Positions 34,176 through 42,030 of a stretch of DNA of 45,621 nt are shown here, piece after piece. Location: contig CAHJWI010000037.1 of the NCBI GenBank assembly GCA_903642225.1, positions 1-45,621 of the forward strand, in the 5' to 3' direction. The DNA is from Acidobacteriaceae bacterium (lineage in GTDB: Bacteria > Acidobacteriota > Terriglobia > Terriglobales > Acidobacteriaceae). Under the pieces are notes generated by a model. The model was not told where the DNA came from. It worked only from the letters and a program-made list of their open reading frames with translations, and did no database searches. The position numbers were made by a program, and so were the translations under genes. The stretch's first letter is position 1; every line of letters starts with the position of its first letter.

Positions 34176-35581
34176 GAGCGGGTCTCACTCTCTGAGCGGT
34201 TTAGGTACGCGGCGATGGCGGCAGCCTGCACACGCTTGAGCGGGACGTCGCTCTCCTCCGCGACGCGGCGGCAATCCTCGAATTCCGGATGCGCATTCAG
34301 GGTTTCCCCTGCAAGCGAGCCGGTCTTGACCCGAATCGTTCCGTAAGCCGTGTCTACCGTGGTGTGGCCGCGATCAAGACAGACCCGCCGATCCTGGCGT
34401 ACACGCAAACCCAGCGTGGTGGTTTCCCGCAGCAGCATCTGCTCCAGCTTCCCGGTGTCCTCCGGATTGACAAGCACCGTCAGCATCGTTCCAGGCCGTC
34501 CCTTCTTCATGATGACCGGTGTCAGCATGACGTCCAGTGCACCCAGCCTCAACGCCTGCTCGCTCACCCAGGCCAGCAGTTGCGGTGTCGCGTCATCCAG
34601 CGCTGTCTCTAAAACAGAGACGGTCTGTGCTGAAGCGGTATGACGAGAATGGCCACCGGCATGACCCCCGGAGGTGGGGGTCCAAGGCAGAGCGTGAGCT
34701 TCGGTATGAGACTGTCCAATGGAAAGCCGAAGGACATTCGGAAAGTCGGCGGGGTTCCGCGTTCCCGCGCCATAGCCGATATGCTCGACTGACATCGCGG
34801 GCTGCGGACCGAAGCCGGGAGACAGCGCGCGCAAGAGTGCCGCGCCGGTGGGCGTTACCAATTCCTTTTCAATATGGGCGGAATAGGTCGGCATGCCGCG
34901 CAGCAGGTCCGCCGTCGCAGGGGCCGGTACGGGGAATACACCGTGCGCACATCGGACTGTACCGCCGCCCACGTTCACGGCGGAACTGTGCCAAGCATCA
35001 ATCTTCAAATACACAATGCCGGCTGAAGCCGCAACAATGTCCATGATCGCGTCGACGGCACCGACCTCGTGAAAATGAATGTCGTCCACGGGAACGTTGT
35101 GGATCTTCGCCTCGGAACGTCCAAGAAGCTCGAAGGTTCGGATCGCAAGCGCCTTCACCTCCGTGGCAAGAGCGCTGTCCTGAATGAGTTGACGGATCAC
35201 CGTTAGAGATCGGCCATGTACGTCACCGTGTGTCTGTGGCTCGATGACATCGTCCTGCTCTGCGTGCGGGTGCAAGTGAGCGAGCCTGTGCTGGTGTTGC
35301 GTTTTCGCCTGCCAGTTGTGGGGTTCCACCGTGGCCTGGTCGTCGGGCGCGTAACGCGGGGCGGGTTTGTCGGCCATGAATGCCCCTTCCATGACGTCCA
35401 CCTTGGTCGCGGAGATGCCGCTGCGGTCCACCTTGTCAAACCGCAACGTGGCGCCAAGATTCATGGCAGCGACAGCTTCCTCAAAGATGGCGCGAGGAAC
35501 GCCCGCATCGGCCAGGGCTCCCAGACACATATCTCCGGCGATGCCGGCAAAGCAGTCAAGATAAGCGATACGCATTGACAT
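34172..35581 (-). CDS. larC: LarC, nickel-inserting cyclometallase of NPN synthesis (single-frame form)
   Basis: The protein has 469 residues. LarC uses CTP to insert nickel into the sulfurised P2TMN precursor, making the Ni-C and Ni-S bonds of the pincer cofactor. The N-terminal signature is YLDCFAGIAGDMCLGAL (~8-23). VDDIHFHEVGAVDAIMDI and GGGTVRCAHG follow, then the C-terminal LarC2 part (ETALDDATPQLLAWV, DVMLTPVIMKKGRPGTML). Two His-rich stretches (~88-122 and ~300-315) are likely nickel stores. In L. plantarum the protein is split by a ribosomal frameshift into LarC1/LarC2; here one uninterrupted frame encodes both. It lies 44 bases after larE and overlaps larB by four bases. Confidence 0.95.
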   Translation of the reverse strand: MSMRIAYLDCFAGIAGDMCLGALADAGVPRAIFEEAVAAMNLGATLRFDKVDRSGISATKVDVMEGAFMADKPAPRYAPDDQATVEPHNWQAKTQHQHRLAHLHPHAEQDDVIEPQTHGDVHGRSLTVIRQLIQDSALATEVKALAIRTFELLGRSEAKIHNVPVDDIHFHEVGAVDAIMDIVAASAGIVYLKIDAWHSSAVNVGGGTVRCAHGVFPVPAPATADLLRGMPTYSAHIEKELVTPTGAALLRALSPGFGPQPAMSVEHIGYGAGTRNPADFPNVLRLSIGQSHTEAHALPWTPTSGGHAGGHSRHTASAQTVSVLETALDDATPQLLAWVSEQALRLGALDVMLTPVIMKKGRPGTMLTVLVNPEDTGKLEQMLLRETTTLGLRVRQDRRVCLDRGHTTVDTAYGTIRVKTGSLAGETLNAHPEFEDCRRVAEESDVPLKRVQAAAIAAYLNRSESETRS

Positions 35582-35625
35582 TGAACTCGATTCCGATCAT
35601 AAGTGAGTCACGTTTTCGCAAACGT

Positions 35626-36456
35626 TCAGTTCGCCGCGGTGATTGCCGACGCCGGCAGAAGCGCGTTCATGGAGCCGGAGCGATAGCCTTCTGTGTCGAG
35701 CGAGATGTACGTAAAGCCGAGCAGTTTCAGCGCCGCGGTAAATTGGTCGAGCACCTCTAGCGAGAGCGCTCGCGATAAGTCGCTTCGATCGATCTCTATG
35801 CGGGCAAGCTCGCCGTGGTGGCGGACACGAACACGGGCGAATCCAAGCGCGTGAAGAGCGGACTCGGCCTGCTCGACCTGGAAAAGATTCTGCGGTGTCA
35901 CAGGCCGGCCGTATTCGATGCGGCTGGCAAGGCACGCGCTGGCGGGCTTGTCCCAAAGCGCAAGCCCGGCGTCTCGTGCAAGAATGCGGATCTCCGGTTT
36001 GGAAAGCCCGGCCGTTACAAGAGGCGCGACAGCTTTGTGCTCCGCAGCCGCCTGCTGGCCAGGTCGAAACTCACCCTGGTCGTCTACATTCATGCCGAAG
36101 GCGAGGTGCGCAAAGCCCATGCGCCGCCGTTCCTGCTCCATGCCGCGAAAGAGGGTGTCTTTACAGTGGAAACAGCGGCGCGCATCGTTGCGGACGTACT
36201 CTGGCTGGTCCAGCTCGTCGGTAACGACGATACGTGTGGCGATGCCATGTGCCTTCGTGAAAGCGAGTGCCTGCGCAAGCTCTGCACGGGGCAGGGAAGG
36301 TGAATCCGCGATCATCGCCATTGCCCGATTGCCAAGAACCCGGTGCGCGGAAAACGCGAGAAACGCCGAGTCGGTCCCCCCGGAGTACGCGACCAATACG
36401 GAGCTCAACTTGAGCAGGGTGTCATCAAGGATCTGCGATTTCTCTGAGAGCGTCAT
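35626..36456 (-). CDS. larE: LarE, sacrificial sulfur transferase of NPN synthesis
   Basis: The protein has 276 residues. LarE adenylylates the pyridinium biscarboxylate and donates sulfur to both carboxylates. The PP-loop is S-G-G-T-D-S at 25-30. RRCFHCKDTLF (~93-103) and GMNVDDQGEFRPG (~121) are family signatures. WDKPASACLASRIEYG carries C175, matching the sacrificial Cys176 of the L. plantarum enzyme, so the single-turnover mechanism that leaves dehydroalanine is likely; extra cluster-binding Cys residues are not obvious. It is the first intact gene of the larE-larC-larB-AKR-nickel permease-AKR operon. Just upstream lie an IS6-type remnant and a second, broken larE. No good ribosome binding site precedes ATG 36456. 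Confidence 0.95.
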   Translation of the reverse strand: MTLSEKSQILDDTLLKLSSVLVAYSGGTDSAFLAFSAHRVLGNRAMAMIADSPSLPRAELAQALAFTKAHGIATRIVVTDELDQPEYVRNDARRCFHCKDTLFRGMEQERRRMGFAHLAFGMNVDDQGEFRPGQQAAAEHKAVAPLVTAGLSKPEIRILARDAGLALWDKPASACLASRIEYGRPVTPQNLFQVEQAESALHALGFARVRVRHHGELARIEIDRSDLSRALSLEVLDQFTAALKLLGFTYISLDTEGYRSGSMNALLPASAITAAN

Positions 36457-36569
36457 TATCTGTTAGGTGAGATGCCTGCAGTCTAGAGTTTAAACGCGGC
36501 GCCTTGATACCAGAGCCGTGGAAAGCGAATTTACGGACGAGAACTATTGCGACCCGTAGGTGCGTGACT

Positions 36570-36589
36570 GGAAGTTCTAAGGAACTTCC
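36570..36589. repeat. Perfect inverted repeat upstream of larE
   Basis: GGAAGTTC (36570-36577) and GAACTTCC (36582-36589) flank TAAG, giving an eight-base perfect stem. It lies about 115 bases upstream of the larE start and about 85 bases before the first recognisable IS6-type transposase codons. It could be an operator for the lar operon or part of the element's border. No T-run follows in either direction. Confidence 0.5.
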
Positions 36590-36675
36590 CACAACCTTGC
36601 GCATGACGGTACGCCCGTTTCATGGCTCGGACACTCTGTTCGCGTGCTTCGCGCCCCCGAACTGACCGGCACAAT

Positions 36676-37081
36676 TACGACGGCTTCTTCCCGGCGCGAC
36701 AACACATTGGTTAGACTCAAGGCTCTCTCGATTCCTCAGCAAAGCCCTGACAACCATGCGGGACTGGCCGGCTTCCTCCATCACCACAGACAAGCTGCGA
36801 TCCTGCCCAAAGAGCCATCGAGCAGCTCAACCGTGAAGGCAGGCTCTGCGGAGCGCGAGATCGTCTGTCAGAGTACCTGAACAACATCATCGAAGCGGAT
36901 CATGGTGCTCTGAAGCAGGTGGTCCGGCCGACCCGACGTTTTCGGACCGTGAAGACTGCCACCGCAACTATCAAGGGGCTTCAAAATCATGTACATCATC
37001 CGAAGGGGGCCCTGCCTCACCTGCAAGCGCAGAGCAAAGAATCAAGTACGCTTCGTCAACTCTCTCGGCATCACCGCCTAA
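36676..37081 (+). mobile_element. IS6-type transposase C-terminal remnant
   Basis: Pieces of an IS6-family DDE transposase lie in order on the plus strand. They are TASSRRD (~36678), RFLSKALTTMRDWPASSITT from 36729, then after a frameshift AIEQLNREGRL and EYLNNIIEADHGALKQVVRP (the last catalytic Glu of the DDE triad is in this region), FRTVKTATATIKG, and after another frameshift MYIIRRGPCLTCKRRAKNQ to the natural-looking stop at 37079-37081. The N-terminal half, with the first two catalytic Asp residues, is absent. The element is therefore dead. Its right end lies directly against the broken larE copy, so it probably took part in breaking the lar locus. Terminal inverted repeats were not found. 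Confidence 0.75.
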
Positions 37082-37084
37082 TGT

Positions 37085-37420
37085 TAGAAAGCCGACCGCT
37101 AACCAGATTTGGCTGCCGTGAGTTAATGCGACACATTCCCTGCTGCAAGGCTGAAAAGCGTGTCCTCCCAGTGGAAGCATCGTCACGAATCGTCCCGCAC
37201 ATACTCCGCTTTATCCAGCTAATCTGTCAGAAAAACGCACATGACAAAACCGTGTGTCTTTGCAAACAGAAGCGCCTAGGCGAACTCAGCCCGCGCGATG
37301 ACCGCCAACGAACATTTCCCCAGCATGCGATGCGCGGCAAAGGCAACAAGGCGGAATCCGTCCGCCATAGCCGATACGCAAAAGTGACACTTCCCGTTTT
37401 GCACTTAAGCGAGGCGAGGA
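37085..37420 (-). pseudogene. larE: Truncated, stop-ridden second larE
   Basis: Read on the minus strand from about 37420, this matches LarE residues ~22-117. An AYxxxxTDSAL piece in one frame stands for the PP-loop. Then come AAHRMLG, LAVIAR, a stop, LLFAKTHGF, LTD, a stop, LDKAEYVRDDS, a stop, RCFHWEDTLF. The intact larE at 35.6-36.5 kb has AHRVLG, LAFTKAHGI, LDQPEYVRNDARRCFHCKDTLF at the same spacing. At least three in-frame stops and two frameshifts are present, and the Cys of HCKD has become Trp. Homology ends where the IS6-type remnant begins. The copies are clearly diverged, so this is not a recent duplication. It starts about 30 bases after the 306-residue gene. Confidence 0.8.
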
Positions 37421-37452
37421 CTGCAGTTTCGTTTGCAGCTTCACGTCACACG

Positions 37453-38373
37453 TCACCTACCCAGTGAACCCCGGTCGAACGCTGCCACATACATCCTGTG
37501 CGCCTCGGCTACTGCGCGCACGGTCCTGCCAGCGCCGCTCGCTAGGTTTCCCAAGGGCAAAAACACAACCGTATTCTCCCGCCGCGAAAGCAAGTTGCTC
37601 ACGGCAAGTGCCCGCATTATCCAGATGGCTGCCGCAATACTTCCGCACTCTAACCCCAGCCAGCCAGGGCTTCCCTGCCAAACGATTTCTAGTCCCGTCT
37701 CCTCCTGCAGCTCCGCCGCTGCCATACTCTGCTCGTCCGGCTTCCCAGCCGTTGCAGACGGGTACAGAAGCGGTCCCTCACGATCCATGGCTCGAAGTAA
37801 CTCCGCAATCGCGTCGTGCTTGCTCTCTGACATGTGGTCCTGCCAGTAATGGGTCGTCTTTGCCACAGACGTAATAACGTTCTTGATCTCCTTTTCCACG
37901 CGGAAGCCGGATCCCGTTGGCAGATCGAGCGCAAGCCCCTCGCTCACTGCCCACACGTTTTCCATTACGATTGCGCGTGCTAGCCATCCGCTCATTGCAG
38001 CACTGGTGCAATACATGCGTACGCACCCCGGTGTCCGCGTCGGCTCTGCGAACAAACCCGTAACCAATGACATTCCTCGACAGGTCTCCCGGCTTACCTG
38101 CACAGTGGCAGCAGAACCGTCACTCGCAGACGGTGCCAGGAATGTTCCTCGGTGCGGCGGTCCGCCAGCCATCGCTAGATCGCAGAACGATCCCCACATC
38201 TCATTCCACAGCACGCTGCCATCCGGACCATACTTCAGCCCCGCAGACCCCATGGAAACCGGTTTCACATTCTCGTCGGAGACCTTGTACATCTCCGGCA
38301 ACAACGTTCGCAGCCGCGCTTCGAAACGGGCCGCAGCGTTCTTCTCTTCACCCATCATCATTGCTTCACGCAT
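37453..38373 (-). CDS. Unrecognised protein with an internal duplication; possible lar-associated gene
   Basis: The protein has 306 residues and no signal peptide or long membrane helix; I do not recognise the family. Residues ~113-153 (TPGCVRMYCTSAAMSGW, LARAIVMEN, ending ALDLPTG) align without gaps to ~235-275 (SPGWLGLECGSIAAAIW, IMRALAVSN, ending VVFLPLG), with about a third of positions identical. The segments just before are also alike (RETCRGMSLVTG against QEETGLEIVWQG). So two copies of a ~120-residue unit are fused. Invariant positions include P-G, C-x-S, W, R-A and N. It ends about 30 bases before the broken larE on the same strand, which places it as the former first gene of a lar operon. 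Start choice is open (Met1, 5, 6 or 7). Confidence 0.7.
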   Translation of the reverse strand: MREAMMMGEEKNAAARFEARLRTLLPEMYKVSDENVKPVSMGSAGLKYGPDGSVLWNEMWGSFCDLAMAGGPPHRGTFLAPSASDGSAATVQVSRETCRGMSLVTGLFAEPTRTPGCVRMYCTSAAMSGWLARAIVMENVWAVSEGLALDLPTGSGFRVEKEIKNVITSVAKTTHYWQDHMSESKHDAIAELLRAMDREGPLLYPSATAGKPDEQSMAAAELQEETGLEIVWQGSPGWLGLECGSIAAAIWIMRALAVSNLLSRRENTVVFLPLGNLASGAGRTVRAVAEAHRMYVAAFDRGSLGR

Positions 38374-38531
38374 CTGTTCACAGCAGGTTGCAGTCGCCGC
38401 TTTGACTTATTGTAGGACGGGTTATTGACGACCGCTGAGTATGGCGCCGAACCATGGAGAGCGTACATGGCTGAGCTTGTCTCTAGGCCGGATACATCCA
38501 GACTGCTGGCCAGTCCAGTGCCGGAACTCCG

Positions 38532-38993
38532 CTAGCAAGCAGCATCTTTGCCGCCTGCACTTTGCTTTCGCCATCTGTCGTTTGCGGCCGCCTCTGCGGC
38601 CGAGCAGCTGCCACAGAAAGTGTGGTTAAGGCGATGAGCTGCGATCATGCAGCAACTGCCTGCAAGGGTGATGACCAATTCCTGCCAGTGAAATAGAAGG
38701 CGATCCCCGAAGAAGGCACCCAGAAAGATAAGGATCAGACCCACTCCTGCCAAACCAAGGCATGTTTTCCGTTGATGTCTTCGGTAGCCCCGTCCGAGCG
38801 CAATCACTCCAATGAGCGTTACGCCAACGGCTAATATGCGGTGTGTCCGTTCTTCAGAAGGAAGGAAATGGGCATAAACAGCTGAAAGTGAGAGCAGGAT
38901 GGGTGTTGCGAGGCAGTGCAGGAAGCACAGAGTTGAGGCCGCGATGCCTATACGGTCGGCCAGACTGCCCCAGGACAACTGATTGTTTGACAT
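38532..38993 (-). CDS. MerC-family small membrane protein
   Basis: The protein has 153 residues from ATG 38993, chosen because GAGGGAG stands seven bases upstream; the longer frame to 39047 lacks this. Four hydrophobic segments are visible. The first holds the MerC signature C23-x3-C27 (STLCFLHCLATPILL), and later GSCCMIAAHRLNHTFCGSC gives the second Cys pair and a His/Cys-rich tail. MerC proteins move Hg(II) or other soft metals, or act in metal sensing, at the inner membrane. No merA, merR or merP is near, so mercury resistance is not implied. It lies 267 bases downstream of a TonB receptor on the same strand, with a large hairpin in between. A role in import of another metal is equally possible. 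Confidence 0.8.
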   Translation of the reverse strand: MSNNQLSWGSLADRIGIAASTLCFLHCLATPILLSLSAVYAHFLPSEERTHRILAVGVTLIGVIALGRGYRRHQRKTCLGLAGVGLILIFLGAFFGDRLLFHWQELVITLAGSCCMIAAHRLNHTFCGSCSAAEAAANDRWRKQSAGGKDAAC

Positions 38994-39206
38994 GGTCTTG
39001 CTCCCTCTTTTGGGATAGACAGGTCGGCAAGGACGCGTCGTGTTCACCTGAACCGGGGCGTTCTGATTCGAACAAACCCCTGCCCACTGGGGAAGGCAGA
39101 CAGGAACTTAGGGATCTAAGCTCACGATACCGACACAGGACTCGGCTTTGGCACTCCTGCGATGCTTACTCAGGACAACAGAACGTCCTTCTAGCATGAC
39201 GTGCCT

Positions 39207-39254
39207 GAACCAGCGTGCCTGAGGCTAAGACAAGGCCCACAGGCACGCTGGTTC
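39207..39254 (-). terminator. Large perfect hairpin after the third TonB receptor gene
   Basis: GAACCAGCGTGCCTG (39207-39221) pairs with CAGGCACGCTGGTTC (39240-39254): a fifteen-base perfect stem with an 18-base loop, six bases beyond the receptor's stop codon. The position fits transcription termination or mRNA 3'-end protection for the leftward operon. No T-run follows on the minus strand, so it is not a textbook intrinsic terminator. Readthrough into the MerC-like gene remains possible. Confidence 0.65.
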
Positions 39255-39260
39255 TAGCCT

Positions 39261-41990
39261 CTAGAAGTGGAAGCCCACCTCAGCCGTCAGTGCACGTGGT
39301 GTCACATAGTGCGTTCCGCTGAAGGTAGAGAGGAAGTTGTAGAGAGCCACTTTATTCGTCAGATTCACTGCCGTAAGGCGAAGGCTCACCCTGTAAGCAT
39401 CCCGCTTGAAGAGGTTATCCTCACCAACAGACAAGTCAAACAGGTTGCGATGAGCGATGCGCGGAGGATTCTTGTCGTCGTCCTCAGTTCCCGGAGCAGG
39501 AATGTTCACGAGACTGGAGGTGAGCTGGTTCGCCGGGCAGAGACCAGGTAGACCTGCCGAATGAGTTGCCGCCACTCCCGCACAAATGAGTCCTGCCTGG
39601 GCTTGCTGGTCTGCGGTAAGCCCGCTGAGGTCTATCGAGTTTTGCCCATCAACGACTACCCCTCCACAGCTGCTATTTGCTCCAGTTAGATTGAAGCATG
39701 GCACAGCACCAGCAGTAAGGCCGCTGTCGAAGCGCCAGTTGAAGCCGACTGAGGGCCCATGTTGGAACGGCATCTGGTACTGGAGATGGCTGGTCTGATT
39801 GAATCTCTCATCATGATCGATACGGAACGGGTAGCCGCTCTGACCTACTGTCGCTCCTGCTCCGGCGCTCTGCGGTGGGAAGAATCGTGCCGCTACCCCC
39901 GACATAACAACGAAACCGGTCACATGGTGGAAGTTGGGCACGTCTGCGCGTAGCGCGAATCCTGGGATCTTTGAGTTATGCCAGTCAATTGGAAATGTGA
40001 TGGGGGTATTGCCCACAACACTGAAGTCGAATGCGTTGTGCGTGTACTTCCAAATGTAGTCGCCGCTCACAACGAGGTTCTTCCCAAAGGCTTGCTGTAT
40101 TCCAGCGTGAAATTCATTCTTAAAGCCAGGAGCCACAACTGCACTTCCACCCTGGCAAGCGAGAAGCGGATTGAGCACGGCGTCGTCGCAGCCTTCACTG
40201 GAGATCACGAGGTTTTCATTAAAGGGAGTTTCCAGCGTTCTCGCATACGAGGCCCGCAGCACAGTACCCGTTCTCTTGATGTTGTAGGCAGCTCCCAAAC
40301 GGGGTTCCGCCTGTCGAGCCACACTGAGGCCGTTGTAGAGATCGCCACGAACACCGATGTTGAAATTCCAGTTTCCTGCTTTGATCTGGTCTTGAACATA
40401 AAGAGCAAGCTCTTTGACGTCCGTGTGGCCGAAGTAACTGAAGAGTGTACCGCCTCGTGTGAGGTCGTAAGGCAGGAGATTAGGGTCGAAAGTTCCGCCT
40501 GCGTCAGCATCGTTCGACACCAACCCTGCCGCCGCACATTGCGCCGGATCGTTGAAGCCACTTTGAGGAGCCCCACTCGCGTCTACGCAGGGTGCATTGA
40601 AGGTGGAATCAACCAAACCAAGCTGGTCGTGCTCACGAAGGAAGGTCTGTGAATACACCGCCCCGGCTTTTATATTGTTCCGGCCCTTAATGTAAGAGAA
40701 CTCAGTGTGAATGCCTGCATTGGTGAGCTGCCGCTGCTGTGCAATCGATTCCGTCCCAACCGGACCCAGGTCGGCAAGGAGATTCTTGCTGGGATAGTAG
40801 TTGTATTGGTCGTGCCGAACGTAAGGAGAAAAGTTGAAAACCCCGTTGGCCCCAACGATGTGAGTAAAGGTTGGCGCGATGTTGAACGTCTCGATCTTGT
40901 TTCTTTGATCCGTATCGCCGACATTGCTAAAGACAGGATTGGCTCCAGAACCTCCGCTGGTGACATTCTGCACCTGCAGATTGTCGTATGTGTTCGGCGT
41001 CTGAAACCAGGACCGGCTGAAAGTCAGATTCAAGTGAGCGGAGTTCCTGGCGGAAAACTGCCGGTCAACCCTGTCGAATACGTTCTGCTCGTTGCCCTTG
41101 GCATGGATGACGGCAAACTCAGCCGGGTCTAGGAATCGGCCGGTATTCAGTCCATCAAGCTCAAAGAAGTTGCCCCATTTTTCACCACCATACGAGATGT
41201 CGAACGATCCCGTCGATGTCCCGAACTTGCCGTAGGATGCAGTCACGCTACCGGTAGGCTTGGTTATTCCCTGCCCCGAACGTGTGGTCACGTTGATGAT
41301 GAGAGCTGTTTTGTCACCATACTCGGCAGGTGGAGCACCCGAAATGACTTCGATGGATTGAATGGAGTTGGATGGGATCTGGTTGGAGAAGACTTTACTC
41401 TGCTGATCGGTGATCGGCTGCCCGTCGAGAGAAAAGGAATTAGACGCGTGATCTCCCAGGCCGTGAAACAGTCCATTCGAGTCTGCGGCCACTCCCGGCG
41501 TCGAGAGGGTAACGAGCGAGCTTAGAGTTGACGATGGCGTTTCAAGGGGAAGCTTCTCAAAGAGGCTCCGGTCTACGTCAGTGTGGAACACCGAGCTGTT
41601 CTCAAGCAGATCAGAGGCTTCGACGTTTATGACGGTCGAAGAGGTTCCGATTTGCAGCGACCTGTTCAACGTGACCGGCACGTTCGACGCTATATCGACA
41701 TCCGATGCGATGGACGAAAATCCTGATCCCGATACCGATACGTGGTACGGATTCAGGGGAATGTTGGTGAATAGATATCGCCCTGCTTTGTCGGTCGTAC
41801 TGTTTCGGTTATAGCCGCTCACTGGATTGACAAGATTGACAACAGCACCAGAAACTACGGCACCGGTTGCATCTGTCACAGTCCCCGACAGAGTGCCTGC
41901 GCTCCCTGCAGATTGAGCTAAAAGCAATGGAAACGCTGAAACCAAAGACACTGATGCGACCAAGACGCCGCGACTGAAAGACGATTGCAT
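39261..41990 (-). CDS. Oar-like TonB-dependent receptor, probably metal-linked
   Basis: The protein has 909 residues from ATG 41990, with GGGGG eight bases upstream; the open frame reaches 42137 but overlaps the small upstream gene in a way that favours the internal start. A signal peptide (SRGVLVASVSLVSAFPLLLAQ) is followed by the carboxypeptidase-regulatory-like domain (GTLSGTVTDATGAVVSGAVV ... GRYLFTNIPLNPYHVSV), a plug (FHGLGDHASNSFSLDGQPITDQ, IQSIEVISGAPPAEYGDKTALIINV) and a barrel ending EVGFHF with terminal Phe. It is shorter than the other two receptors, with a more classical plug. It lies 40 bases after a DUF2946-like gene and upstream of a MerC-like gene, so a metal chelate is a plausible ligand; this is inference. 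Confidence 0.9.
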   Translation of the reverse strand: MQSSFSRGVLVASVSLVSAFPLLLAQSAGSAGTLSGTVTDATGAVVSGAVVNLVNPVSGYNRNSTTDKAGRYLFTNIPLNPYHVSVSGSGFSSIASDVDIASNVPVTLNRSLQIGTSSTVINVEASDLLENSSVFHTDVDRSLFEKLPLETPSSTLSSLVTLSTPGVAADSNGLFHGLGDHASNSFSLDGQPITDQQSKVFSNQIPSNSIQSIEVISGAPPAEYGDKTALIINVTTRSGQGITKPTGSVTASYGKFGTSTGSFDISYGGEKWGNFFELDGLNTGRFLDPAEFAVIHAKGNEQNVFDRVDRQFSARNSAHLNLTFSRSWFQTPNTYDNLQVQNVTSGGSGANPVFSNVGDTDQRNKIETFNIAPTFTHIVGANGVFNFSPYVRHDQYNYYPSKNLLADLGPVGTESIAQQRQLTNAGIHTEFSYIKGRNNIKAGAVYSQTFLREHDQLGLVDSTFNAPCVDASGAPQSGFNDPAQCAAAGLVSNDADAGGTFDPNLLPYDLTRGGTLFSYFGHTDVKELALYVQDQIKAGNWNFNIGVRGDLYNGLSVARQAEPRLGAAYNIKRTGTVLRASYARTLETPFNENLVISSEGCDDAVLNPLLACQGGSAVVAPGFKNEFHAGIQQAFGKNLVVSGDYIWKYTHNAFDFSVVGNTPITFPIDWHNSKIPGFALRADVPNFHHVTGFVVMSGVAARFFPPQSAGAGATVGQSGYPFRIDHDERFNQTSHLQYQMPFQHGPSVGFNWRFDSGLTAGAVPCFNLTGANSSCGGVVVDGQNSIDLSGLTADQQAQAGLICAGVAATHSAGLPGLCPANQLTSSLVNIPAPGTEDDDKNPPRIAHRNLFDLSVGEDNLFKRDAYRVSLRLTAVNLTNKVALYNFLSTFSGTHYVTPRALTAEVGFHF

Positions 41991-42030
41991 ACACTTACCC
42001 CCTGAGTTTTCACCTGATTTGAACGCAGAT

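Noticed and set aside
36919..37467. Plus-strand open frame of about 180 codons
   Set aside because: Its left part is the tail of the IS6-type transposase and its right part is simply the antisense of the broken larE, so it is not a gene.
38532..38993. Mercury resistance operon
   Set aside because: Only a MerC-like protein is present; there is no mercuric reductase, MerR, MerT or MerP.
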